NCBI RefSeq assembly: GCF_003478505.1
Contig: NZ_QUFI01000017.1
Location: 3,988 to 67,987, forward strand
Source: Clostridium sp. AF27-2AA
Lineage (GTDB): Bacteria; Bacillota; Clostridia; Lachnospirales; Lachnospiraceae
Length of the DNA: 64,000 nucleotides
Direction of reading: 5' to 3'
Numbering within the stretch: the first letter of the stretch is position 1; each line of letters starts with the position of its first letter. The notes under the pieces were generated by a model. That model searched no databases and had not been told where the DNA came from. It worked only from the letters and a program-made list of their open reading frames with translations. This document shows, piece by piece, positions 1-8,992 of this stretch. Position numbers and translations under genes: made by a program.

Positions 1-542
1 ACCAGGTGACCGGCGGCGCCTCCATGATCAACCGGGCGCTGCTCACGCATTGCGCGATGGAGCCGGAAATCTGCTGTATGCATGACTGGTGGATTGCGCT
101 TACCGCATCCTGCTTTGGTGTCATTGAGTTTATGCCGAGAGTGCTTTCCAAATATCGCCAGCACGGAGATAATGTACTGGGCGCGAAGGACGCAGGCAGC
201 TTTGGAGAAATGAAGGCCCGTCTTGGCCGCGGTAAAGAAGTGGAGCAGAATTACCGCCGGATGTTAAACCAGGGCATTGCTTTCGGACGCAGGTTCTGGA
301 AAAATATGGATACGGCGCAGCGCATGACCCTGCGCGCGTTTCTGGCTTTGCCCTATCAGTCTGCAGCAGGACGGTTAAAGAATATCCGTTACAATCGCTT
401 TTATAAAAATTCCGCGCTGCAGACACTGGCCATGTGTCTAACGATGCCGCGGGCAGAAAAGCTGCGGCAGCCGAAAAATGAGCAGGCTGCGGAGTGTGAA
501 AATTGCGAAGTGAAAACAGCAGGGCAGGAGCAGAAAGCATGA
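1..542 (+). CDS. Glycosyltransferase family 2, C-terminal part (5' end outside window)
   Basis: The reading frame is open from the first base of the window, so the gene starts upstream. About 179 residues remain. The visible part has the MHDWW motif, followed by a YRQHGDNV block. Both are typical of the C-terminal half of rhamnosyltransferase-like GT2 enzymes that build cell-wall or capsular polysaccharide. The N-terminal nucleotide-sugar domain is not visible, so donor and acceptor cannot be judged. The stop codon overlaps the ATG of the next GT2 gene (ATGA), which indicates translational coupling in a polysaccharide operon lying mostly to the left of this window. The tail after the catalytic part is charged and poorly conserved in appearance. 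Confidence 0.8.
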   Translation, partial: QVTGGASMINRALLTHCAMEPEICCMHDWWIALTASCFGVIEFMPRVLSKYRQHGDNVLGAKDAGSFGEMKARLGRGKEVEQNYRRMLNQGIAFGRRFWKNMDTAQRMTLRAFLALPYQSAAGRLKNIRYNRFYKNSALQTLAMCLTMPRAEKLRQPKNEQAAECENCEVKTAGQEQKA

Positions 543-1423
543 GCGTGAGGCTGAGCTGTGTGATTTTGAACTACAACGATGCAGAGACCACGGAAAAGCT
601 GGTAAAGCAGATCGCGGATTACAACGTACTTCATCAGATTATTGTGGTGGATAATGCCTCCACGGATGATTCTCTGGAACGATTAAAAAAGCTTGAAGCA
701 GACCAGCCTGGCAGGCTTCATGTGCTTTCCGCTGATCATAACGGCGGCTATGGCTCCGGCAACAACCTCGGGGTCCGATATGCTGCAGGGCAGGGCGGAG
801 CCACCCATGTTCTGATTGCGAATCCGGATGTTGTATTTTCGGAGCAATCTCTGGAAGCCATGCTGTCAGTCTTTGCCCGTCACCCCGAGGTGGGAATTGT
901 GACTGCCCGGATTCACGACGCGCGATTCCCGGACCTGAAAAATGGCTGGCCACTGCGCAGCTTCACCCGGGAACTCTTAAGCATGGGGCCAGTGAGCCGC
1001 CGCTTATTTAAAAGGAGCTTTGACTACCCGGATTCGTATTTCGCGGGCCACAATGCTGTATATGTGGGGGCCGTGCACGGATCCATGCTGATGGTGGACA
1101 CGGAAAAATTTCTGGAAGCCGGAGGTTATGATGAGGGAGTCTTCCTTTATGAAGAAGAACAGATTCTTGGCCGCCGGCTGCAGAATGCCGGTTACCGCAG
1201 TGTACTTTTGTTAAACCAGTATTATGATCATGAGCACTCCACATCCATCAGCAAATCCTTCTCCGACGCCATGAAACGCCAGCAGCTTCGGGAGAAGAGT
1301 ACCCTTTACTATATGAAACACTATCTGCATATCAACCCGGTTCAGGAGCAGATTGCAAAAATGTGGTTTGCCGGGATCCGGATGGAGATGCGGATGGCAA
1401 AGTTTGTAAGAATAAAAATTTAA
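539..1423 (+). CDS. Glycosyltransferase family 2 (rhamnosyltransferase-like)
   Basis: This is a 294-residue cytoplasmic GT-A enzyme that would transfer a nucleotide-activated sugar onto a growing cell-surface polysaccharide. The N-terminus VRLSCVILNYND, the VVDNASTDDS motif and the NPDVVF acidic motif are the nucleotide-sugar and metal binding signature of GT2. The length fits the rhamnosyltransferase group. The start at 539 is chosen because its ATG overlaps the preceding stop as ATGA; an upstream in-frame start would run deep into the preceding gene. The last codons and the TAA stop lie inside a 40-bp sequence that recurs at the far right end of the window. The specific sugar cannot be inferred. 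Confidence 0.85.
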   Translation: MSVRLSCVILNYNDAETTEKLVKQIADYNVLHQIIVVDNASTDDSLERLKKLEADQPGRLHVLSADHNGGYGSGNNLGVRYAAGQGGATHVLIANPDVVFSEQSLEAMLSVFARHPEVGIVTARIHDARFPDLKNGWPLRSFTRELLSMGPVSRRLFKRSFDYPDSYFAGHNAVYVGAVHGSMLMVDTEKFLEAGGYDEGVFLYEEEQILGRRLQNAGYRSVLLLNQYYDHEHSTSISKSFSDAMKRQQLREKSTLYYMKHYLHINPVQEQIAKMWFAGIRMEMRMAKFVRIKI

Positions 1424-1436
1424 GAATATTCACGAA

Positions 1437-1626
1437 AGGTCCGAAGCAGGCCAGGGTGATATCCCGCTGCGCAAAATATAAGTGCCGTGTCCGGCTATGC
1501 AGCGACTGGTGTTTGAGGTAGGCGGACATCTTGTCCGACTATCCGCAAACATCTGTCAGCTGCATCGTCCGAACACAATACCCATATTTTGCGCAGCGGT
1601 ATGCCGGGATTACCGGCTTCGGACCT
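1437..1626. repeat. ~190-bp imperfect palindrome, repeated element
   Basis: The gap between two convergent genes folds almost end to end into one hairpin. AGGTCCGAAGC (1437-1447) pairs with GCTTCGGACCT (1616-1626). CCGCTGCGCAAAATAT near 1464-1479 pairs with its exact complement near 1583-1599. ATGCAGC and TGTTTG blocks pair further in, and the tip is GCGGACA/TGTCCGAC. At least 20 bp left of the stem (from 1417) and the first stem bases recur at 63961-64000. It may be a MITE or REP-like mobile palindrome, or a structured RNA, and it could also act as a terminator for both flanking genes. No family was recognised. Confidence 0.8.
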
Positions 1627-1650
1627 GTAGTGGGTTCTGTCTCTATATTG

Positions 1651-2535
1651 TTATTGGGCGAATTTCTGGAATGCTTTTGAGGCCACGCTTTGCGGATATT
1701 CCGAATCGGAAATCAGAAGGATATTACGTTCTGGGAATTGCTCCTCAATCTGGATCTGGAAGATGTTTCCGGCGGCGAGTTCGCTGTGGGCGAAGGCTTC
1801 CGGGATGAATCCGATGCCGAGGTTGTGGCGCACAGCGGGCAGAATCAGGTCGGTGGTGGCCAGTTCCATATCTGGTGAGAAGGAGAGACCATACTGTGCA
1901 AAGTAGGTATTCAGGAAGGTACGGCTGATGGACTCCGAGGTCAGGCTGATCCAGGGATAGGAGGCCAGTTCCCGGAGCGAGACCGGACGGTCCTTCAGCT
2001 CTTCAAAGCGCCTGCCGCTGATGAGGATGTCCCGGTAGGTGTGCAGTTTTTTCATGCGCAGCGGTTCCGAAATGTGAAGCGGAAGGGAGGAAACCACGGC
2101 GAAATCTACCTTACCGTCCCGTACGGCCTGAATAGAATCCTGGGTGCTGTGATTTAAAATCTGGAAATGGACGCCCGGGTATTCCTGGTGAAAGGCCTCC
2201 ATGGCCGCAAAGAGCCAGGAATGCAGGGCCGTTTCGGTGGCGCTGATGGAGATGCTGCCGTTTTCCAGCTGGAGCAGATCGCTTAAATGGTTTTCGGCCC
2301 GGAAAAACTGCAGGCAGCCGGCGGAGACATATTCAAAGAAGCGGCTTCCCTCCGCAGTCAGCTCCATGCCGGATTTGCTGCGGATGAAAAGGCGGCAGCC
2401 CAGGTCCGATTCCAGCTTATGGATGACGCGGGTCACGGCAGGCTGGCTGGTGTTTAAGGCAGCAGCGGCCCGAGTCAGGTTGCCGTATTTCGCCACGTAG
2501 TAAAAAATCTTATAATATTCAAAATTGGATGTCAT
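1651..2535 (-). CDS. LysR-family transcriptional regulator, divergent from phosphoketolase
   Basis: This 294-residue protein has an N-terminal winged helix-turn-helix (YYVAKYGNLTRAAAALNTS, then QPAVTRVIHKLE) and a LysR effector-binding domain from about residue 90. The start at 2535 is preceded by GGGAG about 11 bases upstream and gives the usual family length; longer in-frame starts add 44 residues that look non-coding. It is divergent from the phosphoketolase gene. A perfect CATATCA-N3-TGATATG palindrome lies between them at the place where such regulators activate, so phosphoketolase is its likely target. The effector is unknown. Confidence 0.88.
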   Translation of the reverse strand: MTSNFEYYKIFYYVAKYGNLTRAAAALNTSQPAVTRVIHKLESDLGCRLFIRSKSGMELTAEGSRFFEYVSAGCLQFFRAENHLSDLLQLENGSISISATETALHSWLFAAMEAFHQEYPGVHFQILNHSTQDSIQAVRDGKVDFAVVSSLPLHISEPLRMKKLHTYRDILISGRRFEELKDRPVSLRELASYPWISLTSESISRTFLNTYFAQYGLSFSPDMELATTDLILPAVRHNLGIGFIPEAFAHSELAAGNIFQIQIEEQFPERNILLISDSEYPQSVASKAFQKFAQ

Positions 2536-2643
2536 GTGCTGGTAATCTCCCTGTTTTATCAATCTGTTTTTCTCAGAAACTTGTCTTTCTTTATCTCCAT
2601 TATAATACAGAAACCCGGGAAAATCCACGCTTTGCGCTGTATC

Positions 2644-2660
2644 CATATCAGATTGATATG
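2644..2660. promoter_or_regulatory. Candidate LysR operator
   Basis: CATATCAgatTGATATG is a perfect 17-bp palindrome that fits the T-N11-A form (AT-N11-AT). A TACAAT -10 candidate lies at 2710-2715, so the site would be centred near -70 of a phosphoketolase promoter that has no clear -35 box, as expected for LysR activation. A second inverted repeat, TACAATGC (2663-2670) with GCATTGTA (2692-2699), lies between the site and the -10. Confidence 0.55.
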
Positions 2661-2783
2661 AATACAATGCGGAAACGGCATTTTACAGATTGCATTGTAT
2701 GTGCGAAAATACAATCGTAAGCGTTAGAAAAATAACAAACCACTGCAATGGAATGAGACAAGCTAAAAGAAAGAGGTAATGTT

Positions 2784-5165
2784 ATGGAGAACAACACCTG
2801 TCTGGAAAAGCAGCCTTTATGTGAGGAAATGCTGGAAAAGATGAATGCCTACTGGCGTGCGGCAAACTATCTGTCTGCCGGTCAGTTATACCTGTTAGAC
2901 AATCCGCTGTTAAAGAAACCGCTGAGCATGGATCAGATCAAAAAGAAAATCGTCGGACACTGGGGAACCGTGCCGGGACAGAATTTCGTATATATACACT
3001 GCAACCGTGCCATCAAACGATATGATCTGGATATGATCCTTCTTTCCGGCCCGGGCCACGGCGGAAACTTTCTGATCGCCAACACCTATCTGGACGGAAG
3101 CTACAGTGAGGTATATCCGAACATCAGTCAGGACGAGGAAGGCATGAAGAAAATGTTCAAGCAGTTCTCCTTCCCCTGCGGCGTTCCGAGCCACTGTGCT
3201 CCGGAGACTCCTGGTTCCATCAACGAGGGCGGTGAGCTTGGCTATTCCATTGCCCATGCATTCGGCGCTGTATTTGATAACCCGGATCTGATCGCAACGG
3301 TGGTTGTGGGAGATGGCGAGGCAGAAACCGGCCCGCTAGCAACCTCCTGGCAGTCCAATAAATTCTTAAACCCGATCACCGATGGTGCGGTTCTTCCAAT
3401 CCTGCACTTAAATGGATATAAGATCAGCAACCCGACCATCTTTTCCCGTATCCCGCACGACGAGATCAAGTCCTTCTTCGAGGGCTGCGGCTGGAAGCCG
3501 TACTTTGTTGAGGGCGACGATCCGATGACCATGCATAAGAAGATGGCAGAGACCATGGATACCGTCATCGAGGAGATCAAGGCTATCCAGAAACACGCAA
3601 GAGATGAGCAGGATCCGGAGCGTCCGAAGTGGCCGATGATCATCCTGCGCACTCCGAAGGGCTGGACCGGTCCGAAATTCGTAGATGGCCAGCAGATTGA
3701 GGGATCCTTCCGCGCCCATCAGGTTCCGATCAGCATGGAGAAGCCGGAGCATTTACAGCTTCTGGAAGACTGGTTAAAGAGCTATCACGCAGAGGAGCTG
3801 TTCGATGAGAACGGACGCCTGATCCCGGAGCTGGCGGAGCTGGCACCGAAGGGCAATGCCCGCCTGGGCGCAAACCCGCACGCAAACGGAGGCCTGCTGT
3901 TAAAAGATCTTCGTCTCCCGGATTTCCGTGAGTACGGCATTCCGGTGGAGCCGGGCAAGACCAAGGCTCAGGATATGATCGAGCTTGGCGGTTATATCCG
4001 TGATATATTCAAACTCAATGAGGACAGCAAAAACTTCCGTATCTTCGGACCGGATGAGAGCATGTCTAACCGTCTGTATAAGGTATTTGAGGAGCAGAAC
4101 CGCGACTGGAACGGCGAGCTGCTTCCGACCGATGACAAGCTGGCAAGAAATGGCCGTATCATGGATGGCATGCTGAGTGAGCATATGTGTGAGGGCTGGC
4201 TGGAAGGATATCTGCTGACGGGCCGTCACGGTTTCTTCGCAAGCTATGAGGCGTTTATCCGCATCGTGGATTCCATGGCCGCACAGCACGCAAAGTGGCT
4301 GAAGGTCTGCAACCAGTTGTCCTGGAGACGTCCGATCGCATCCTTGAACTTTATCCTGACCTCCAATGTATGGCAGCAGGACCACAACGGATTTACCCAT
4401 CAGGATCCAGGCTTCTTAGACCATATTGCCAACAAGAAAGCAGATGTTGTCCGTATGTATCTTCCGCCGGATACTAACTGCCTGCTTTCCTGCTTTGATC
4501 ATTGCATCAAGAGTAAGAACTACGTGAATGCCATCGTTGCTTCCAAGCATCCGAGCTGCCAGTGGCTGTCCATGGCGCAGGCTGTGAAACACTGCACCCA
4601 GGGCATTGGCATCTGGGAGTGGGCAAGCAATGACTGCGGCGAGGAGCCGGATGTGGTTATGGCATGCTGCGGTGATACCCCGACCCTGGAGACCATGGCT
4701 GCAGTTACTATCCTGCGGGATGAGCTTCCGGAATTAAAGATCCGCGTAGTGAACGTAGTAGACCTGTTTAAGATGGAGAGTGATCACAAGCATCCGCATG
4801 GCTTAAGCGATGCCGAGTATGACGCAATCTTCACCCCAAATAAGCCGGTAATCTTCGCGTTCCACGGATATCCGACTCTGATCCATGAGTTGACCTATGA
4901 GCGCAATAATCACAACATGTCTGTTCACGGCTATCAGGAGGAAGGCACCATCACGACACCGTTCGACATGCGTGTCCAGAACCAGCTTGACCGCTTCAGT
5001 CTGGTAAAAGACGCGGTAATGCATTTGCCGCAGTTGGGCAACCGTGGTTCCTTCCTGATCCAGAAAATGAATGATAAGCTGGTAGAGCACAAGCAGTATA
5101 TTGCCGAGTACGGACAGGATATGGAGGAAATCCGCAACTGGGAGTGGCACGTACCGGAAAAATAA
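2784..5165 (+). CDS. xfp: Phosphoketolase (xylulose-5-P / fructose-6-P)
   Basis: This 793-residue thiamine-diphosphate enzyme would split xylulose 5-phosphate (and often fructose 6-phosphate) with phosphate into acetyl phosphate plus glyceraldehyde 3-phosphate or erythrose 4-phosphate. The N-terminal [11 protein letters not shown] block, SGPGHGG, the [14 protein letters not shown] stretch and the thiamine motif GDGEAETGP are all present, as is the later [12 protein letters not shown] block. The length is the normal ~790-800 residues. An AAAGAGG ribosome binding site precedes the ATG. It is transcribed alone, divergent from a LysR gene, and ends at a strong terminator. It offers an ATP-yielding exit for pentose phosphate, which fits the nucleoside/ribose operon further right. 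Confidence 0.96.
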   Translation: MENNTCLEKQPLCEEMLEKMNAYWRAANYLSAGQLYLLDNPLLKKPLSMDQIKKKIVGHWGTVPGQNFVYIHCNRAIKRYDLDMILLSGPGHGGNFLIANTYLDGSYSEVYPNISQDEEGMKKMFKQFSFPCGVPSHCAPETPGSINEGGELGYSIAHAFGAVFDNPDLIATVVVGDGEAETGPLATSWQSNKFLNPITDGAVLPILHLNGYKISNPTIFSRIPHDEIKSFFEGCGWKPYFVEGDDPMTMHKKMAETMDTVIEEIKAIQKHARDEQDPERPKWPMIILRTPKGWTGPKFVDGQQIEGSFRAHQVPISMEKPEHLQLLEDWLKSYHAEELFDENGRLIPELAELAPKGNARLGANPHANGGLLLKDLRLPDFREYGIPVEPGKTKAQDMIELGGYIRDIFKLNEDSKNFRIFGPDESMSNRLYKVFEEQNRDWNGELLPTDDKLARNGRIMDGMLSEHMCEGWLEGYLLTGRHGFFASYEAFIRIVDSMAAQHAKWLKVCNQLSWRRPIASLNFILTSNVWQQDHNGFTHQDPGFLDHIANKKADVVRMYLPPDTNCLLSCFDHCIKSKNYVNAIVASKHPSCQWLSMAQAVKHCTQGIGIWEWASNDCGEEPDVVMACCGDTPTLETMAAVTILRDELPELKIRVVNVVDLFKMESDHKHPHGLSDAEYDAIFTPNKPVIFAFHGYPTLIHELTYERNNHNMSVHGYQEEGTITTPFDMRVQNQLDRFSLVKDAVMHLPQLGNRGSFLIQKMNDKLVEHKQYIAEYGQDMEEIRNWEWHVPEK

Positions 5166-5196
5166 GCGCAGTTAATAAATAGAAATATCATATATA

Positions 5197-5232
5197 AGAA
5201 ACGCCGCCACGGCAAAACCGTGGCGGCGTTTT
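5197..5232. terminator. Bidirectional terminator, copy 1
   Basis: An 11-bp perfect stem (CGCCGCCACGG, loop CAAAA, CCGTGGCGGCG) is flanked by AAA on the left and TTTT on the right. It serves the plus-strand phosphoketolase and the minus-strand GntR gene. The same hairpin, loop included, recurs at 10196-10234. Confidence 0.92.
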
Positions 5233-5248
5233 CATGTTGCGATAGGAA

Positions 5249-5911
5249 TTATATAGCGGAAATCTGCTTCTGGAACAGGCTATTGACAGCTGCTTCCTTA
5301 GATTTGATGAGGTGCAGGGTAATAGCCGCGGATGCCTCTTCTTTTTGATCATTTAAAATATAGCGGATCAGTTCGATATGTTCCCGGGCCGCTTCAATAT
5401 GTCGCTCCCAGATATCCTGGCCGGAAAACAGGCGGATGCGCTGGTTCTGATCATAGATATGATCGAGCATATCGTTAAAGAATTTGTTGGGGCAGGCCTT
5501 GTTGAGCAGTCGGTGCAGTTTATCGTCAAGGTAGCAGAATTCTTCTGGAGTTTTTGCGGACGGTACAGTCTGAATGAGCTGTTCGGAGGTTTTCTGGATA
5601 TCAATCAGTGCATTTCGGTCGATTCGGTTCATATAGTTGTTAATGATAAATGGTTCCAGAAGGATGCGGGCTTCAAAGGTCTGGTTGATCTCGACCAGAG
5701 TAAGTCCGGTTACCATAACCCCTTTTTTGGGAATGATCTGGACAAAGCCTTCCTGCTCCAGTTTGTTGAGTGCTTCGCGTATAGGGGTACGGCTGGCATC
5801 GATCTCTTCAATCAGGTCGGCTTCATTTAAAAAGGTGTTTGGTTTGTAATCGCAGGACATAATCCGCTCTTTGATAATCTGATATGCCTTGTTTTTCAGA
5901 TTCGTAGTCAT
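5249..5911 (-). CDS. GntR-family regulator (FCD subgroup) of the TRAP/dehydratase cassette
   Basis: This 220-residue protein has an N-terminal GntR winged helix (EADLIEEIDASRTPIREALNKL) and a C-terminal FCD ligand domain. Metal-binding positions are visible as YLDDKLHRLL, REHIELI and ITLHLIKS. FCD regulators normally repress sugar-acid or organic-acid catabolic genes and release DNA on binding the substrate. The start at 5911 has GGGAGG nine bases upstream; a start at 5959 lacks this. It is divergent from the TRAP transporter, with a 16-bp palindrome in between that fits an FCD operator. It therefore most likely controls the TRAP-dehydratase operon. The ligand is unknown. Confidence 0.88.
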   Translation of the reverse strand: MTTNLKNKAYQIIKERIMSCDYKPNTFLNEADLIEEIDASRTPIREALNKLEQEGFVQIIPKKGVMVTGLTLVEINQTFEARILLEPFIINNYMNRIDRNALIDIQKTSEQLIQTVPSAKTPEEFCYLDDKLHRLLNKACPNKFFNDMLDHIYDQNQRIRLFSGQDIWERHIEAAREHIELIRYILNDQKEEASAAITLHLIKSKEAAVNSLFQKQISAI

Positions 5912-6022
5912 GAAACTATCCTCCCGGTATATTGGTTCGTTCATATTATATTTTACCACATAACGTTATAAATAACATATCAAGAAATGCAGAATAAATT
6001 AGAAAATATGAAATTCATATTT

Positions 6023-6038
6023 ATGATGTATACATCAT
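6023..6038. promoter_or_regulatory. Candidate GntR/FCD operator
   Basis: ATGATGTATACATCAT is a perfect 16-bp palindrome with the TGTATACA core common in operators of FCD-type GntR proteins. It lies 83 bases before the TRAP binding-protein start and 111 bases before the GntR start. A second perfect palindrome, ATAACGTTAT (5960-5969), is closer to the regulator. Confidence 0.55.
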
Positions 6039-6120
6039 ACATCCTTTTTCTTTTCAGAATCGTTGTGCTAACATGAAATTACACAAAAGATGTTGTAAAA
6101 ACCAGGAGGGAAAAGAGAAA

Positions 6121-7206
6121 ATGAACAAAAAACTTGGTGTAGTATTAGCAGCCGCAATGGCAGTTACCAGCATGACCGGATGCGGAGGAAGCTCCTCCAG
6201 CACTTCCACCACCGCAGCAGACACTGCAGCAGCAACCACCGCAGCAGAGGCAGCCGCTGATAAGGCTGCAGCAGATGGCAGCGAGGCAAAGGCTCCGGTT
6301 GGTGATCCGATCGAGCTGACCTTTGGACATGGACAGGCTGAGGGTCATCCGTACCAGCAGGCAGCTCTCTATTTCAAGGATCTGGTTGAGAAAGAGTCCG
6401 GCGGTTCCATTACCGTTACCGTAGCTCCGAACGGCACCCTTGGTGATGAGCGTGAATCTGTAGAGGCTCTGCAGATGGGCACCATGGATATCAGCGTAGC
6501 CGTAGCAGCAGCACTGAGCGGATTTGATTCCAACATGGACGTATTCAACATGCCGTACCTGTTTGATTCTCGTGAGGAAGCATTCAAGGTTCTGGACGGC
6601 GAAGTAGGACAGGAACTGTTTGGAAATCTGGAAAGTCAGGGCATTAAGGTATTCGGTACCTACGATCTGGGCTTCCGCAGCATGACCAACTCCACCAGAC
6701 CGATCGAGACTCCGGATGACTGCAAGGGTCTTCGCGTTCGTACTCTTGAGAGCTCTGTATGTGTAGATGCTCTTGGCGCTCTTGGTATGGATGCAGTTTC
6801 CATGAGCTTCAGTGAGCTGTTCACCGCACTTCAGACTGGCGCTGTAGATGGTCAGGAGAACCCGCTGTTCACCATTTATAACTCCCGTTTCTATGAGGTT
6901 CAGAAATATCTGTCCCTGACCGAGCACTTCTACCCGGTATGCCCGCTGATGATGAGCGAGATCACCTGGAACAAGTTAAGCCCGGAGCAGCAGGATATCG
7001 TCGCAGACGCTATGAAGAAGTCTGTTGATTACGAGCGTGAGCTGGCAGGCGAAGAGTTAGACAAGATGCTGGAAGGCTGCAAAGAGAAAGGCATGGAAGT
7101 CAATGAAGTAGACAAGGCTCCGTTCATCGAGGCAGTACAGCCGGTATATGAGAAATACAATTCACAGTTTGGCAGTCTGATCGAGAAGATCAACGCAGCA
7201 AAATAA
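6121..7206 (+). CDS. dctP: TRAP transporter substrate-binding lipoprotein (DctP family)
   Basis: This 361-residue extracytoplasmic receptor has a lipoprotein signal peptide ending in a SMTGC lipobox, then a Ser/Thr/Ala-rich linker to about residue 55. The mature domain starts at ELTFGHGQAEGHPY. The FRSMTNSTRPI and GLRVRTLES blocks include the arginine that binds the substrate carboxylate in DctP proteins, and the TGAVDGQENP motif is typical. The start at 6121 is preceded by AGGAGG; an earlier in-frame ATG would spoil the signal peptide. It is the first gene of a dctP-dctQ-dctM-dehydratase operon. The likely ligand is a sugar acid or other organic acid, taken up with Na+. Confidence 0.94.
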   Translation: MNKKLGVVLAAAMAVTSMTGCGGSSSSTSTTAADTAAATTAAEAAADKAAADGSEAKAPVGDPIELTFGHGQAEGHPYQQAALYFKDLVEKESGGSITVTVAPNGTLGDERESVEALQMGTMDISVAVAAALSGFDSNMDVFNMPYLFDSREEAFKVLDGEVGQELFGNLESQGIKVFGTYDLGFRSMTNSTRPIETPDDCKGLRVRTLESSVCVDALGALGMDAVSMSFSELFTALQTGAVDGQENPLFTIYNSRFYEVQKYLSLTEHFYPVCPLMMSEITWNKLSPEQQDIVADAMKKSVDYERELAGEELDKMLEGCKEKGMEVNEVDKAPFIEAVQPVYEKYNSQFGSLIEKINAAK

Positions 7207-7225
7207 CAGAGGAGGCAGTCAGGTT

Positions 7226-7708
7226 ATGACGAAAATGATTAAGGGAATCGACAAAGCAGTAAACGGATTTCTGACATGGGTCGTTGTACTGATGCTTGCC
7301 GTGATGTCAGTGGTTGTGTTTGGACAGGTGGTTTTCCGCCTTGTCCATGCCACCATTCCGTGGAGTGAAGAGTTATCCAAGTACATGCTGATCTGGACCA
7401 CGTTCCTTGGTTCAGCGCTTTGTGTGCGTAAGGGCTCTCTGGTAGGTCTGGAGATCCTGTTTATGATGCTCCCGAAAAAAGCGGTCAAAGCAGTAATGCT
7501 TCTGGTACAGGCAGCAACCGCGGCATTCATGGTATTTCTGATCGTAATGGGATATAAGACAGCAGGTCTTGTATGGAATCAGACCACACCGGTATTGAAA
7601 ATGCCTATGGGACTGATGTATGCTTCCATTCCGACTGGTGCAGTATTCATGCTGATCAATACCATTATCGTAGTTTACTATCAGATCACAGGGGAGGACG
7701 TAAAATGA
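7226..7708 (+). CDS. dctQ: TRAP transporter small membrane subunit (DctQ)
   Basis: This 160-residue protein has four hydrophobic segments and the family motif WSEELSKYMLIWTTFLG near residues 47-63. It forms the membrane part of the TRAP transporter with DctM. Its stop codon overlaps the next start as ATGA, so the two subunits are translationally coupled. Length and hydrophobic pattern are normal. Confidence 0.92.
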   Translation: MTKMIKGIDKAVNGFLTWVVVLMLAVMSVVVFGQVVFRLVHATIPWSEELSKYMLIWTTFLGSALCVRKGSLVGLEILFMMLPKKAVKAVMLLVQAATAAFMVFLIVMGYKTAGLVWNQTTPVLKMPMGLMYASIPTGAVFMLINTIIVVYYQITGEDVK

Positions 7709-8979
7709 CAGCAGTATTGTTCATAAGTATGGTAATCCTGCTTTTTGCAGGAGTTCCGATCGCTTTTGTGCTGGGCGGCTCCTCCGTGCTGGCACTGGCC
7801 GCTGACAGCGGTACCAATATGTCAATCGTGATCCAGAGAATGTTTTCCGGAACCGGAAGCTTTACTCTGCTGGCAATTCCGTTCTTCGTTCTTGCCGGAA
7901 ACCTGATGAGCTCCGGCGGTATTTCCCGCCGTCTGGTAAATTTATGCAACAGCTTCCTGGGTCATATCCCGGGCGGCCTGGCTATGGTTGCCGTGGCAAC
8001 CTGCGCCTTCTTCGCAGCAATCTCCGGTTCCAGCGCAGCAACCGCAGCGGCTGTTGGAGCGATCATTGTTCCGGAAATGCTCAAACACAAATATGACCGC
8101 AACTTTGCGGCTGGTACCATTGCTTCTTCCGCTGAGCTTGGCGTTATCATTCCGCCGAGTATTGGCCTGATCCAGTACGGTGTTGCTGCAGAGCAGTCCA
8201 TCGGTGATCTGTTTAAGGCAGGTTTTCTTCCGGGATTATTCATCTGCGGAACCATTATGGCTATGGCTCATCATCTTGCAAAGAAACAGGGATTCGTTCC
8301 GGTGGAAAAAGCAAGCTGGGCTGAGCGTGGAAAAGCATTTAAGGATGCAATCCTCGCAATCCTGATGCCGGTCATCATTCTGGGCGGTATCTACAGCGGA
8401 TTCTTTACCCCGACTGAGGCAGCCGTTGTTTCTGTATTCTATGGCCTAGTTGTTGGTGTCTTTGTATACAGAGAGATCAAGCTGAAAGACTTAAAGAAAA
8501 TCTTCTATGAGTCTGTTCTGACCATGGCTACGGTTCTTCTGATCATGTCCGCATCCACCATCTTTGGATGGATTCTGGCAAAACAGCAGATCCCGCAGGC
8601 TCTGGCAAAAGCATTCCTGGGAATTTCTGACAGTAAGTATGTATTCCTGCTTCTCATCAATGTTATGCTTCTGGTAGTCGGCATGGTTTGTGAGGCTGGC
8701 GCAGCTATGGTAATCCTGGCTCCGCTGCTTGCCCCGATTGCCCAGACCCTTGGCATCGACCTGATCCATTTCGGTATCATTATGATGACCAACCTGGCTA
8801 TCGGCATGATGACACCTCCGGTAGGTGTAAACCTGTACGTTGTCTGTGATAGCGCCAATGTAAAGATTGAGGGCATGATGAAGTACCTGATGAGGTATTT
8901 CGCGGTTCTGATTGCGGATCTTCTTATTATTACATATTTTCCGCCGCTGTCTTTACTGATTCCAACATTGCTGAAATAA
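7705..8979 (+). CDS. dctM: TRAP transporter large membrane subunit (DctM)
   Basis: This 424-residue, strongly hydrophobic permease belongs to the DctM/ion-transporter superfamily. Family blocks seen are AIPFFVLAGNLMSSGGIS, AISGSSAATAAAVG, GVIIPPSI, GFFTPTEAA and MMTPPVGVNLYV. It would move the substrate inward with sodium. The start at 7705 follows GGGGAGG and overlaps the dctQ stop; an upstream in-frame start at 7573 lies inside dctQ. It is followed 13 bases later by the dehydratase gene. Confidence 0.94.
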   Translation: MTAVLFISMVILLFAGVPIAFVLGGSSVLALAADSGTNMSIVIQRMFSGTGSFTLLAIPFFVLAGNLMSSGGISRRLVNLCNSFLGHIPGGLAMVAVATCAFFAAISGSSAATAAAVGAIIVPEMLKHKYDRNFAAGTIASSAELGVIIPPSIGLIQYGVAAEQSIGDLFKAGFLPGLFICGTIMAMAHHLAKKQGFVPVEKASWAERGKAFKDAILAILMPVIILGGIYSGFFTPTEAAVVSVFYGLVVGVFVYREIKLKDLKKIFYESVLTMATVLLIMSASTIFGWILAKQQIPQALAKAFLGISDSKYVFLLLINVMLLVVGMVCEAGAAMVILAPLLAPIAQTLGIDLIHFGIIMMTNLAIGMMTPPVGVNLYVVCDSANVKIEGMMKYLMRYFAVLIADLLIITYFPPLSLLIPTLLK

Positions 8980-8992
8980 GGAGAAACTCATC

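Noticed and set aside
6145..6927. 260-residue minus-strand open frame opposite the TRAP binding protein
   Set aside because: Antisense to dctP; the Cys/Gly-rich end simply mirrors the Ala/Thr-rich linker codons.
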